DNA from: Actinophytocola sp.
GTDB lineage: Bacteria; Actinomycetota; Actinomycetes; Mycobacteriales; Pseudonocardiaceae
DNA: 64,000 nt
NCBI RefSeq assembly: GCF_009379765.1
Contig: NZ_WHTD01000007.1
Span: forward strand, 1 to 64,000
Direction: 5' to 3'
Shown here: positions 52,214 through 61,280 of the stretch, piece by piece
How positions within the stretch are numbered: position 1 is the stretch's first letter
Layout: every line of letters starts with the position of its first letter
Position numbers and translations under genes: made by a program
The notes under the pieces: model-generated
The model's database searches: none
The model's input: the letters and a program-made list of their open reading frames with translations, nothing else
What the model was told of the DNA's origin: nothing

Positions 52214-53932
52214 ATGAGGAACAAAGCATTGTGGCTACGGGCCGCCGCAGGCCTCACGGCCGCGACGCTCGTGCTCACGGCGTGCTCCCAGAAGGAGAAC
52301 ACCGGCTCCGGCAACAACGGTGGTGACGGTGACAACGCGAAGCCGTCCTCCGGTTGGCCGGAGACCCCCGAGCCCGAGATCAAGGAAGGAAAGGTCGGCG
52401 GTACGTTCCGGTTCGGCATCTCCGAGCCGACCGCGATCGACCCTTACAACGCGCAGGAGTCCGAGGGCATCCTGGTCACCCAGAACCTCTTCACGGGACT
52501 GATCAAGGTCGAGCCCGACGGCACGCCCGAGCCCGGCGTGGCCGAGAAGTGGGAGAACAACGACGACTGCACCGAGTGGACCTTCGACCTGAAGACGGGC
52601 ACGAAGTTCCACAACGGCGAGGAGGTCACCTCGGCGTCGTTCAAGCGAGGCTGGGAGCGCACCGCCGCCAAGGCATCCGCCTCCGAGGTCGCCTACCACC
52701 TGGCGGGCATCAAGGGCTTCGACGAGATGCAGGCCGGCACCGCGAACACGATGTCCGGTGTGGACGCCTCCGACCCGGCCAAGCTGGTGGTGACGCTGGC
52801 GGAGCCGAACTGTGAGTTCTTCCTCCGGACCAACCACCCGGTGTACAGCCCGGTGCCGGAGTCGGCCGGTGCCCCGGCCGCGGGCAACCCCTACGTCGAC
52901 GCGCCGATCGGCAACGGGCCGTTCATGATGGACGGCAAGTGGGAGCACGACAAGGGCATCAAGCTCAAGCGCTTCGCCGACTACGGCGCGGGTGACGCGG
53001 CGTACCTCGAGACCGTCGAGATCACCATCACCGCCAACGGCAGCGACGACGAGTACGCCGGTTACCAGAACGGCACGTTCGACTGGGCCCGCATGCCGAC
53101 GCCGGTCCTTTCCCAGGCTCGCTCCACCTACGAGCCGAAGGGTCAGTGGATCACCCGCAACACCAACGGCATGAACTACCTGCTGGTGATGGACACGAAG
53201 AAGCCGACGGACACCCCGGAGGCACGCAAGGCGATCTCCATGGCGATCGACCGTGACTCGATCATCAACAGCATCTTCCAGGGTTCGCAGACCCCGGCGA
53301 CGTCGTTCGTGCCGCCGGTGTTCACGGATGGCTTCCAGGACGGTGTCTGTACCGCGTGCAAGTACGACCTCGACGAGGCGAAGAAGCTCGCCAAGGAGGC
53401 CGGGCTGACCGAGGGCACCGAGCTGAACATGCAGTTCAACGTCGACGCCGGCCACGACGAGTGGATGGCGGCGATCAAGGACCAGCTCGAGACCAACCTC
53501 GGACTGAAGATCAACATGACCTCGGTTCCGTTCACCGACCTGCTGGACAACGAGCGTCAGCCGAGCTCCACCGGCCTGTACCGGTCGGCGTGGGGCGCGG
53601 ACTACCCGACCCCGGAGAACTTCCTGACGCCGCTGCTGGCGACCTCCGCGATCGGCGCTGCCAGCCCGAACGACCCGGCGACGGGTGACAACAAGGGCCG
53701 CTACAGCAACAAGGAGTTCGACGACCTGCTGGCCGAGGCCAAGTCCAACCCGGACGAGGCCGAGCGGATCAAGCTGTACCAGCAGGCCGAGAAGATCGCG
53801 ATCGGTGACGACCTGGCGAACATTCCGCTGTGGAACCGCACCCAGCACCGTCTCGCGAACACGGACAAGTACATCAACATGCGCATGGACTTCAACGAGA
53901 ACCCCGACCTGTCGGTCATCAGCATCAAGTGA
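52214..53932 (+). CDS. Oligopeptide ABC transporter substrate-binding lipoprotein
   Basis: 572-residue OppA/DppA-type lipoprotein; lipobox VLTAC. The mature part is typical family 5: GGTFRFGISEPTAIDPYNAQ, WTFDLKTGTKFHNGEEVTSA, NGPFMMDGKWEHDKGIKLKR, EARKAISMAIDRDSIINSIF and SAWGADYPTPENFLTPL. It delivers peptides to the permeases encoded downstream. GGAGG lies 10 nt before ATG 52214 (an in-frame TTG lies just in front). Codon use shows even stronger bias than neighbours, consistent with high expression. A strong hairpin separates it from the permease genes. Confidence 0.94.
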   Translation: MRNKALWLRAAAGLTAATLVLTACSQKENTGSGNNGGDGDNAKPSSGWPETPEPEIKEGKVGGTFRFGISEPTAIDPYNAQESEGILVTQNLFTGLIKVEPDGTPEPGVAEKWENNDDCTEWTFDLKTGTKFHNGEEVTSASFKRGWERTAAKASASEVAYHLAGIKGFDEMQAGTANTMSGVDASDPAKLVVTLAEPNCEFFLRTNHPVYSPVPESAGAPAAGNPYVDAPIGNGPFMMDGKWEHDKGIKLKRFADYGAGDAAYLETVEITITANGSDDEYAGYQNGTFDWARMPTPVLSQARSTYEPKGQWITRNTNGMNYLLVMDTKKPTDTPEARKAISMAIDRDSIINSIFQGSQTPATSFVPPVFTDGFQDGVCTACKYDLDEAKKLAKEAGLTEGTELNMQFNVDAGHDEWMAAIKDQLETNLGLKINMTSVPFTDLLDNERQPSSTGLYRSAWGADYPTPENFLTPLLATSAIGAASPNDPATGDNKGRYSNKEFDDLLAEAKSNPDEAERIKLYQQAEKIAIGDDLANIPLWNRTQHRLANTDKYINMRMDFNENPDLSVISIK

Positions 53933-53948
53933 ACTGAGTAACCGTGGT

Positions 53949-53977
53949 GGCCGCGGCCCGCTCGCCGGGCCGCGGCC
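53949..53977 (+). terminator. Intra-operon hairpin
   Basis: GGCCGCGGCCCG and CGGGCCGCGGCC form a perfect 12-bp stem with a CTCGC loop, 16 bp after the binding-protein stop and 52 bp before the permease start. It probably attenuates transcription or stabilises the upstream mRNA so that the binding protein exceeds the membrane parts. Confidence 0.8.
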
Positions 53978-54029
53978 ATCGCTACGGTCGACCTGAAATT
54001 CTTCGATCCGAGGAAGCCGGCACCATCCA

Positions 54030-54962
54030 ATGGGGAAGTTCGTAATACGCAGGCTCGCCCAGGCCGTACTGGTAGTGATCGCGGCGACGCTCCTGCTGTT
54101 CATCGGTCTGTTCGTGCTCGGGGACCCCTTCGCCTCTACAGGCGACAAGGTGGTGCCACCGGAGACGCAGGCGATCCTGCGTGAGAAGTTCGGGCTCGAC
54201 CAGTCCCTGCCCATGCAGTACCTGACCTACCTGGGAAACCTGTTCACCGGTGACCTGGGTATCGACTTCAACCAGCGCCGCCAGGTCTCGGAGATGATCG
54301 GCGACGCCCTGCCGGCCACCGCCCGGCTCGCGCTGGTCGCCATCGTCATCGACGTGCTCATCGGTGTGGTCGCCGGCATCATCGCCGCCGTGTGGCGCTA
54401 CTCCTTCTGGGACGTGCTCGTCACCATCCTGACCACCCTGGCCATCGGCGTCCCGACCTTCGTGATCGGCGTCTGGCTGCGCCAGACGGTCTCGGGCAAC
54501 TTCATCTTCCCCGGCGTACCGAGATCGTTCACCGAAGTGGTGCCGTGGTACCAAGAAGTGCTGCTGCCGGCGCTCACCCTGGCCATAGTCGACGCGGCGT
54601 TCATCGCCCGCCTGATGCGCGGCTCCATGCTGGAGGTCCTGCGCGCCGACTACATCCGCACCGCACGTGCTAAAGGCCTCGGCGAGCGGACCGTGATCCT
54701 CAAACACGCCTTCCGCAACTCGATCATCCCCGTGGTGACGTATGTCGGCATCAGCATCGGCGTCCTCATGGGTGGCGCGCTCATCACCGAAACCCTGTTC
54801 CAGTACAACGGTGTCGGGTTCCTGCTGGTGAAGTCGATCAACCAGAACAACAACCCCGTGATCATGGCCATCGTGACGTTCGCGGTGCTGATATACGTGT
54901 TCCTCAGCATGATCGTCGACGTCCTGTACGCCTATCTCGATCCACGGATCCGGCTGAGCTGA
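54030..54962 (+). CDS. Peptide ABC transporter permease (DppB/OppB)
   Basis: 310-residue membrane protein with six helices. MGKFVIRRLAQAVLVVIAAT is the typical N-terminus. The EAA loop is YIRTARAKGLGERTVILKHA, and FVIGVWLRQ and GTIPRSFTE-like segments lie before the loop. It forms the channel with the DppC-type permease encoded next. GAGGAAG precedes ATG 54030 at longer than ideal spacing. Confidence 0.93.
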   Translation: MGKFVIRRLAQAVLVVIAATLLLFIGLFVLGDPFASTGDKVVPPETQAILREKFGLDQSLPMQYLTYLGNLFTGDLGIDFNQRRQVSEMIGDALPATARLALVAIVIDVLIGVVAGIIAAVWRYSFWDVLVTILTTLAIGVPTFVIGVWLRQTVSGNFIFPGVPRSFTEVVPWYQEVLLPALTLAIVDAAFIARLMRGSMLEVLRADYIRTARAKGLGERTVILKHAFRNSIIPVVTYVGISIGVLMGGALITETLFQYNGVGFLLVKSINQNNNPVIMAIVTFAVLIYVFLSMIVDVLYAYLDPRIRLS

Positions 54963-54977
54963 GTGAGGTAGACACCC

Positions 54978-55934
54978 GTGACCACCACTCCTGACCCGGC
55001 TGACCTGAGCATGCCCGCACAGGCGGTGCTCGTCGAGCCGGTAGAACCCTACGAACCGGTGCCCGAGGGCGACGCACCCAAGGCGCCCTCGCACGGGCAG
55101 TTCGCCGACATGTGGCGGCGGTTCCGGCGCAACAGGCTGGCCATGCTCGGTCTGGCCGTCGTCGTGATCCTCATCGCGCTCGCCCTCCTGCAGCCGTTCA
55201 TCTCGCCGTACGACCCGTACGACCAGAACCTGGTGAACTCGCTGCAGTCACCGGGCGCCGAGCACTGGTTCGGCACCGACGTCCTGGGCCGCGACCTGTT
55301 CTCCGGGATGCTCTACGGCCTGCAGCTCGCGCTGCTCGTTGGCCTGTGCACGATGCTCGGCTCGATGCTCCTCGGCGTCACGCTCGGCGCGCTGGCCGGC
55401 TACCGGGGCCGGTTCGCCGACGGCCTGATCATGCGCACCACCGACATCTTCCTGGCCTTCCCGTTCCTGGTCGGTGCGATCCTCGTGGTCCGCACGTTCG
55501 GCTCGGGGGTCACGCAGGTGATCATCGCGCTGGTGATCCTCGGCTGGCCGACCGCGGCCCGGCTGATGCGCGGCCAGATGCTGGCGCTCCGCGAGGCGGA
55601 GTACGTCGAGGCGGCCCGCTCGATCGGCGCGTCGGACAGCCGGATCGTGGTGCGGCACATCCTGCCCAACGCGATCCAGCCGGTGTTCATCTACTCCTTC
55701 ACCAGCATCGGCGTCGCGGTGGTCGCGATGGCCTCGCTGGCCTATCTCGGCGTGGGCGTGCCACCGGACACCCCGGAGTGGGGCCGGCTGATCAACCAGG
55801 GCATCGAGCAGGTCAGGGTGGACGGCAAGGACTTCCTGTGGATCTTCCCGAGCGCCGCGATCTGCCTGACCACCCTGGCCTTCGCGTTCGTGGCCGACGG
55901 CCTGCGTGACGCGCTCGACCCGAAGCTGCGATAA
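54978..55934 (+). CDS. Peptide ABC transporter permease (DppC/OppC)
   Basis: 318 residues. A cytoplasmic N-terminal tail (SMPAQAVLVEPVEPYEPVPE) precedes the OppC_N helix (LAMLGLAVVVILIALALLQP), then FGTDVLGRDLFSGMLYGLQL, the EAA loop YVEAARSIGASDSRIVVRHI and C-terminal RDALDPKLR. It pairs with the DppB-type permease. GTG 54978 is 16 bp after the preceding stop. Confidence 0.93.
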   Translation: MTTTPDPADLSMPAQAVLVEPVEPYEPVPEGDAPKAPSHGQFADMWRRFRRNRLAMLGLAVVVILIALALLQPFISPYDPYDQNLVNSLQSPGAEHWFGTDVLGRDLFSGMLYGLQLALLVGLCTMLGSMLLGVTLGALAGYRGRFADGLIMRTTDIFLAFPFLVGAILVVRTFGSGVTQVIIALVILGWPTAARLMRGQMLALREAEYVEAARSIGASDSRIVVRHILPNAIQPVFIYSFTSIGVAVVAMASLAYLGVGVPPDTPEWGRLINQGIEQVRVDGKDFLWIFPSAAICLTTLAFAFVADGLRDALDPKLR

Positions 55935-55950
55935 GAGGAGAACCCAGAAC

Positions 55951-56994
55951 ATGAGCAGCGCTTCGGAGATCGACCTCGAGCGCCCATCCGCGTCCCTGCT
56001 CGAGATCCGCGACCTGCGGGTGCACTTCAACACCGACTACGGCGTGGTGAAGGCCGTCGACGGGGTGTCCTGGCACGTCAACGAGGGCGAGACGCTCGCC
56101 ATCGTGGGTGAGTCCGGCTCCGGGAAGTCGGTGTCCGCGATGACCATCCTCGGCCTCGTGCCGAGCCCGCCAGCGACGTTCCCGAGCGGGGACGTCCTCC
56201 TGCGCGGCCGGTCCCTGCTGAAGATGTCCGAGAAGCAGCAGCGGAAGCTTCGCGGCAGCCAGATCGCGATGATCTTCCAGGACCCGTTGACCGCGCTGAA
56301 CCCGGTGTTCAAGGTCGGGGACCAGATCGCCGAGATGGTGCGCGTGCACCAGGACGTGACCAAACACACCGCGCGCAAGCGTGCGCTGGACCTGCTCGGC
56401 GAGGTCGGCATCCCCAACCCCGCCGTGCGCCTTAACCAGTACCCGCACGAGTTCTCCGGCGGTATGCGCCAGCGCGCGATGATCGCGATGGCGCTGGCCA
56501 ACGACCCGCACGTGCTGCTGGCCGACGAGCCGACCACCGCGCTGGACGTGACCGTGCAGGCGCAGATCATGGCGCTGCTGGTGAAGCTCCAGGAGGACCG
56601 CAACACCGCGATCGTGCTGATCACGCACGACCTCGGGGTGGTCGCGAGCCATGCGGACCGGATCAACGTCATGTACGCCGGCAAGATCGTCGAGACCGGC
56701 ACCGCGGACGAGATCTTCTACGAGCCCCGGCACGCCTACACCTTCGGCCTGCTGTCCAGCCTGCCGAGGATGGACCACCGCCGGCAGGAGCGACTGGTGC
56801 CGATCAAGGGCGTGCCGCCGAGCCTGGCGAACGTGCCGCGGGGCTGCCCGTTCCACCCCCGTTGCGCGTTCGCGACCGACGAGTGCCTGCCGCAGGTGCC
56901 GGCCCTCGTCGACGTCGGGGCGCCCGGGCACCAGGCGGCGTGCGTGCACAGTGACCGGGTCGCGATGGCCCAGGACGAGAGGGTTGCCCAATGA
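55951..56994 (+). CDS. Peptide ABC transporter ATPase (DppD/OppD)
   Basis: 347-residue ATPase. Walker A is GESGSGKSVSAMTILG, signature EFSGGMRQRAMIAMALA, Walker B LLADEPTTALD, H-loop VLITHDLGVV. The C-terminal Fe-S-like oligopeptide domain has CPFHPRCAFATDEC and a late C. GAGGAG is 10 nt before ATG 55951. Its stop overlaps the next ATPase start in ATGA. Confidence 0.94.
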   Translation: MSSASEIDLERPSASLLEIRDLRVHFNTDYGVVKAVDGVSWHVNEGETLAIVGESGSGKSVSAMTILGLVPSPPATFPSGDVLLRGRSLLKMSEKQQRKLRGSQIAMIFQDPLTALNPVFKVGDQIAEMVRVHQDVTKHTARKRALDLLGEVGIPNPAVRLNQYPHEFSGGMRQRAMIAMALANDPHVLLADEPTTALDVTVQAQIMALLVKLQEDRNTAIVLITHDLGVVASHADRINVMYAGKIVETGTADEIFYEPRHAYTFGLLSSLPRMDHRRQERLVPIKGVPPSLANVPRGCPFHPRCAFATDECLPQVPALVDVGAPGHQAACVHSDRVAMAQDERVAQ

Positions 56995-58058
56995 CGCAGG
57001 GGTCGGAACCCCAGCACGGCGGGGTCGGCACGGTCGAGCCGACCCAGACGCCGATGCTCGAGGTGGACAACCTCGTCAAGCACTTCCCGATCCGCAGCGG
57101 GGTCTTCATCAAGCGCACCGTCGGCCAGGTGAAGGCCGTCGACGGCGTGTCCCTCGCCGTCGGCAAGGGACAGACGGTGGCGCTCGTCGGCGAGTCCGGC
57201 TGCGGCAAGTCCACCACCGCGCGGGCGATCCTGCGGCTGGTCGAGCCCACCAGCGGCCGGATCAGCCTGGACGGCCTCGACATCACCGGGCTGGGCAAGG
57301 ACAGGCTGCGCAAGGCACGCCAGGACATGCAGATCGTGTTCCAGGACCCCTACGCGTCGCTCAACCCGCGCATGACGATCCGGCAGATCCTGCTGGAGAA
57401 GTACCAGCTGCTCGGCGCCCAGACGACCAAGTCGACGATCAGCGACCTCCTCGACACCGTCGGCCTGGCCGAGGAGTACGCCGACCGCTACCCGCACCAG
57501 TTCTCCGGCGGGCAGCGCCAGCGCATCGGCATCGCCAGGGCGATCGCGATGAACCCGAAGTTCATCGTGCTCGACGAGCCGGTGTCCGCGCTGGACGTGT
57601 CGATCCAGGCACAGATCGTCAACCTGCTCGAGGACCTGCAGGACGAGCTCGGCCTGACCTACCTGTTTATCGCGCACGACCTCTCCGTGGTTCGGCACAT
57701 CGCCGACCGCGTGGCGGTCATGTACCTGGGCAAGGTGGTGGAGATCGCCGACCGGGACGACCTCTTCGACCGGCCGCACCACCCGTACACCCAGGCACTC
57801 ATCTCGGCGGTGCCGATCCCAGACCCGCGCCTGGAGCGGCAGCGCGAGCGCATCGTCCTGCGTGGCGACGTGCCCAACCCGGCCAACCCGCCGTCGGGCT
57901 GCCGGTTCCGGACCCGCTGCTGGAAGTTCGAGCAGCTCTCGGAGAGCGACGCGCGCCGCTGCATCGAGGAGCCGCCCCCGCTGTACGACGTGACGGGCAA
58001 GCCGGGCCACGGGGCGGCCTGCCACTACGCGTCACTGCGCGAAGTGGTGACCGCCTGA
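56991..58058 (+). CDS. Peptide ABC transporter ATPase (DppF/OppF)
   Basis: 355-residue ATPase. Walker A is GESGCGKSTTARAILR, signature QFSGGQRQRIGIARAIA, Walker B IVLDEPVSALD, H-loop LFIAHDLSVV. The C-terminal domain has GCRFRTRCWKFEQLSE and late Cys residues typical of OppF. It forms a heterodimer with the DppD-type ATPase. Confidence 0.94.
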   Translation: MTQGSEPQHGGVGTVEPTQTPMLEVDNLVKHFPIRSGVFIKRTVGQVKAVDGVSLAVGKGQTVALVGESGCGKSTTARAILRLVEPTSGRISLDGLDITGLGKDRLRKARQDMQIVFQDPYASLNPRMTIRQILLEKYQLLGAQTTKSTISDLLDTVGLAEEYADRYPHQFSGGQRQRIGIARAIAMNPKFIVLDEPVSALDVSIQAQIVNLLEDLQDELGLTYLFIAHDLSVVRHIADRVAVMYLGKVVEIADRDDLFDRPHHPYTQALISAVPIPDPRLERQRERIVLRGDVPNPANPPSGCRFRTRCWKFEQLSESDARRCIEEPPPLYDVTGKPGHGAACHYASLREVVTA

Positions 58059-58109
58059 CCTGGTCCCCCGGCGGGGGACACCAGCCACGGAGCACCAGGG
58101 GACGGTGCG

Positions 58110-59057
58110 ATGCGGAAGTTCATCCTGCGCCGCTCCGCGCAGATCCTCCTGGTCTTCGTGGTGACCACGTTCGGTGCCTTCGTCGCGCTCTACCGCTTCG
58201 GCGACCCGTTCCTGGCGATCGGCGAGAAACTGCTCCCGCCGGACACCCGACGGCTCCTGCGCGAGACGTTCGGCCTGGACCAGCCGCTGCCGATCCAGTA
58301 CCTGACCTACATCAAGAACCTCTTCACCGGAGACCTCGGCATCGACTACGACCAGCGCCGGCCGGTCTTCGACCAGCTGGCCGCGGTGGCGCCGAACACC
58401 CTGCGGCTGGCCGTGTTCGCGCTTGCCCTCCAACTCTTGATCGGGCTGTCGGCCGGGGTGGTCGCGGCCGTCTGGCACCGCTCGATCTGGGACGTACTGG
58501 TCACGACGGGCACGATCGTGCTGCTGTCGGTGCCGCTGCTCGTGATCGCCGCGTTCCTCCGCGACACCTTCTCCGGCGCGCGGCTGTTCGGGGTGCCGAT
58601 CTTCCCGGCGCTGCCCCGCACGCTCGGCGCGCCGGCGACGTGGTTCCAGGACATGCTCCTCCCCGCGTTCGCGCTCGCCATCGGGACGACGGCGTTCATC
58701 GCGCGGGTGATGCGGTCCTCGATGCTGGAAGTGCTGGATGCCGACTACATCCGCACCGCCAAGGCCAAGGGGCTGCCCCAACGCACGGTCGTGCTCAAGC
58801 ACGCGCTGCGCAACGCGGTGCTGCCGGTCGCGAACATCGCCGCGATCGAGCTGGGCGCGCTGATCGGCGGGACGATCATCGTGGAGGCGATCTTCCAGTA
58901 CAACGGTGTCGGCTACCTGTTCGTGCGATCGCTCGACGGCCTGAACTATCCGGTGATGATGGCGATCGCCTCGTACTCGATCATCATCTTCCTCGTGCTG
59001 ATCGCGGTCGTGGACGTGCTCTGCGCCTACCTCGACCCTCGGCTGCGGGTCGACTGA
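58110..59057 (+). CDS. Second DppB/OppB-type permease
   Basis: 315 residues, closely similar to the permease at 54030 in every segment: MRKFILRRSAQILLVFVVTT, FGLDQPLPIQYLTYIKNLFT, EAA loop YIRTAKAKGLPQRTVVLKHA, FQYNGVGYLFVRSLDGLNYP. It appears to be a tandem duplicate placed after the ATPases, without a second DppC. It may replace the first permease or be redundant. A decayed C-terminal copy follows at once. Confidence 0.9.
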   Translation: MRKFILRRSAQILLVFVVTTFGAFVALYRFGDPFLAIGEKLLPPDTRRLLRETFGLDQPLPIQYLTYIKNLFTGDLGIDYDQRRPVFDQLAAVAPNTLRLAVFALALQLLIGLSAGVVAAVWHRSIWDVLVTTGTIVLLSVPLLVIAAFLRDTFSGARLFGVPIFPALPRTLGAPATWFQDMLLPAFALAIGTTAFIARVMRSSMLEVLDADYIRTAKAKGLPQRTVVLKHALRNAVLPVANIAAIELGALIGGTIIVEAIFQYNGVGYLFVRSLDGLNYPVMMAIASYSIIIFLVLIAVVDVLCAYLDPRLRVD

Positions 59058-59061
59058 CGTG

Positions 59062-59278
59062 GCAGTTCGTCCCCGGCGAACCGTTCGTCGTCGAACCGAT
59101 CTTCCAGCGCCCCGACGTGGGCTATCTTCTCGGGCGAGTGCTGCACGAGCCGGACGCCCCGCCGCTGACGGCGATCCTCGGGTACGGGTCGTCGTGTTCG
59201 TGCTGATCGCGCTCGTCATATCCTCTGCGCGTACCTCGGCTCGCGGCTGCGGGTCGACCGACCAGACTGGACCATCCG
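59062..59278 (+). pseudogene. Remnant of a third DppB-type permease C-terminus
   Basis: In one frame PFVVEPIFQRPDVGYLLGRV aligns with TIIVEAIFQYNGVGYLFVRS of the preceding gene; then, after two frame changes, VVVFVLIALV and ILCAYLGSRLRVD align with its last 25 residues. Only the final helix region remains. It points to repeated tandem duplication and decay at this spot. Confidence 0.8.
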
Positions 59279-60124
59279 ATGACGCTCTCCGCCGCGCCAC
59301 GGCTGCTGCTCGTGCACGCCCACCCGGACGACGAGAGTCTCTGGACCGGGGGCACGATCGCGCGCTACGCCGCCGCCGGCGTGCAGGTCATGCTCGTCAC
59401 GTGCACGCTCGGCGAGGAGGGCGAGATCATCCCCGAGTCGCTGCGTGAGCTCGCCGCCGGCGCCGCCGACCAGCTCGGCGGCTACCGGATCGGCGAGCTG
59501 CGCTCGGCCTGCGCCGCCCTCGGCGTGTCCGACCACCGCTGGCTCGGCGGGCCCGGCCGCTGGCGCGACTCCGGCATGGCGGGCGTCGCCGCCAACGCGC
59601 ACCCGCGGGCGTTCGCGGGCGGTGACCTCGACGAGCAGGCCGCCACGCTCGCGGCCGTGCTCGACGACGTGCGCCCGCAGGTCGTGGTCAGCTACGGCCC
59701 GGACGGCGGCTACGGCCACCCCGACCACATCCGGGCGCACGACGTCACGATGGCCGCCTGCGCCAAGGCCGACGACGTCGCCCGGGTCTTCCACGCGGTG
59801 ACGTCCCGGCAGGCCACCGAGAGCGGCGTCGAGGCGCTCACGCACGTGCCGGACCTGCCCTACCGGCTGCCCGCCCCGGGCGAGCTGCCGGTCACGGACG
59901 ACTCGCGGATCACCACCACCGTCTCGATCGCCGACGTGCTCTCGGTCAAGCTGCGCGCACTTCGGGCGCACACCACGCAGGTCAGCGTGTGGCAGTCCGC
60001 CGAAGGCGCCACCTGCTACGCGCTGTCCAACGGCATCGCGCAGCCGATCCCGGCCGCGGAGTTCTACGTGCTCGCCGGCGGCGACCCGGCCGGCGCCGGC
60101 ACGGACCTGTTCGGAGGGTTGTAG
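59279..60124 (+). CDS. mshB: N-acetyl-GlcN-Ins deacetylase (mycothiol biosynthesis)
   Basis: 281-residue LmbE-family metal-dependent deacetylase. Zinc ligands are His 15 and Asp 18 in VHAHPDDESLWTGG and the His of YGHPDHIRAH. It removes acetyl from 1-O-(2-acetamido-2-deoxy-glucosyl)-inositol, the second step of mycothiol synthesis. The length and the segments RIGELRSACAALGV and THVPDLPYRLPAPG fit MshB rather than the S-conjugate amidase Mca. It is followed 0 bp later by a small membrane-protein gene. Confidence 0.92.
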   Translation: MTLSAAPRLLLVHAHPDDESLWTGGTIARYAAAGVQVMLVTCTLGEEGEIIPESLRELAAGAADQLGGYRIGELRSACAALGVSDHRWLGGPGRWRDSGMAGVAANAHPRAFAGGDLDEQAATLAAVLDDVRPQVVVSYGPDGGYGHPDHIRAHDVTMAACAKADDVARVFHAVTSRQATESGVEALTHVPDLPYRLPAPGELPVTDDSRITTTVSIADVLSVKLRALRAHTTQVSVWQSAEGATCYALSNGIAQPIPAAEFYVLAGGDPAGAGTDLFGGL

Positions 60125-60541
60125 ATGGCGGCTCGAATGACAGCTCGAATGCCACCGCGGGACCGGGTGCTGCTCGTCGTGCTGATGCTCGACGCGGTCG
60201 TGCTCGCGGTCGTGGAGCTGCTGTTCCTGCCGCTGGCGTTCGACGGCTACCTGCTGCCGAACCTGGACGGCTTCCCGCTGCCGCTGATGCCGGTCCTGGC
60301 CGCCGTGACCACCCCGTGGCTCGTCTCGTCCGCTGGGAAGCTGTCGCCGAGGCTGGCGGTCGCGGCCGCGCCGCTGCTGGCGTGGATCGTCACGATCGCC
60401 TGGTTCGGCATGTTCGGGCCGGGTGGTGACCTGCTGCTCACCGCGGACTGGCGCTCGCTGCTGCTGTTCGCGGGCGGGGCGCTGCCGTCGGCCGTCGTGC
60501 TCGGCAAGGTGCTCGCCACCACACTGGGTCCCACCACATGA
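60125..60541 (+). CDS. Hypothetical membrane protein
   Basis: 138 residues with four predicted helices ([78 protein letters not shown]). A small protein of this kind often lies between mshB and fdxA in Pseudonocardiales and mycobacteria; function unknown. It starts immediately after the mshB stop, so coupling is likely. Confidence 0.75.
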   Translation: MAARMTARMPPRDRVLLVVLMLDAVVLAVVELLFLPLAFDGYLLPNLDGFPLPLMPVLAAVTTPWLVSSAGKLSPRLAVAAAPLLAWIVTIAWFGMFGPGGDLLLTADWRSLLLFAGGALPSAVVLGKVLATTLGPTT

Positions 60542-60629
60542 GAGTGCGCCGGGGCCGAGGGGGATACTAGCGAGAGCCGGTAACCTCCGCGTGCAGGCGA
60601 CCTTCAACTGGAAGAAGCTGGAGAACGCA

Positions 60630-60956
60630 GTGACTTATGTGATAGCCGAGCCCTGCGTCGATTTGCTCGACAAAGCTTGCATCGAAGAGTGCCCGGTCGA
60701 CTGCATCTACGAAGGGGACCGGATGCTCTACATCCACCCCGACGAGTGCGTGGACTGCGGCGCCTGCGAGCCGGTCTGCCCGGTGGAAGCCATCTACTAC
60801 GAGGACGACGTCCCCGACCAGTGGAAGGAATACACCAAGGCCAACGTCGACTTCTTCGACGAGCTGGGCTCGCCCGGTGGCGCGGCCAAGGTCGGCAAGG
60901 TCTCGGCCGATCCGCAGTGGATCAAGGATCTGCCGCCCGTCCAGCACGACGAGTGA
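60630..60956 (+). CDS. fdxA: 7Fe ferredoxin FdxA
   Basis: 108-residue ferredoxin. By analogy with Azotobacter FdI, Cys 9, 17 and 50 bind the [3Fe-4S] cluster and Cys 21, 40, 43 and 46 the [4Fe-4S] cluster ([34 protein letters not shown]). It carries electrons for cytochromes P450 and other enzymes. GTG 60630 gives (V)[10 protein letters not shown], the standard start. Confidence 0.96.
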   Translation: MTYVIAEPCVDLLDKACIEECPVDCIYEGDRMLYIHPDECVDCGACEPVCPVEAIYYEDDVPDQWKEYTKANVDFFDELGSPGGAAKVGKVSADPQWIKDLPPVQHDE

Positions 60957-60974
60957 CGCACGCCGGAAGTCCGG

Positions 60975-61090
60975 TGCGTAGGTCGGCGAGTCCAGGTTTC
61001 TGCTGGCAAGGCGCCGATTCGTCCTCGTACCGGGTTGTACTCGGGCGGATCGGCAACGCCGCCAGCAGGAAGCTGGGCCGGCGAATTATG
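60975..61090. repeat. Diverged palindromic element, copy 4
   Basis: CTGGCAAGGCG, TACCGGGTTGTA and CAACGCCGCCAG occur in the order seen in the 165-bp elements, around a strong stem (CGATTCGTCC region with GGGCGGATCGG). The outer inverted ends are not conserved. It lies between fdxA and the next full copy. Confidence 0.6.
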
Positions 61091-61114
61091 TGGCGAGCTT
61101 CCGGCGGGGGCACT

Positions 61115-61279
61115 AGGTCGTGTCTCGTGGATCTTGGTCGATGGGATTCGTGATCCAGATGGCGCCTGGCAAGGCGGCGGAAGGCCGCGCATACCGGGTT
61201 GTATTCGGGCCTTCCGACAACGCGGCCAGGGGGCAGCTGGGCGCGAATACCACGATCCAAGATCCGCGAGACATGGCCT
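61115..61279. repeat. Palindromic MITE-like element, copy 2 (165 bp)
   Basis: Inverted ends are AGGTCGTGTCTCGTGGATC (61115) and GATCCGCGAGACATGGCCT (ending 61279). The inner hairpin is GGAAGGCC...GGCCTTCC with loop TACCGGGTTGTATTCGG. It ends 1 bp before the dapC GTG. Confidence 0.9.
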
Positions 61280-61280
61280 C

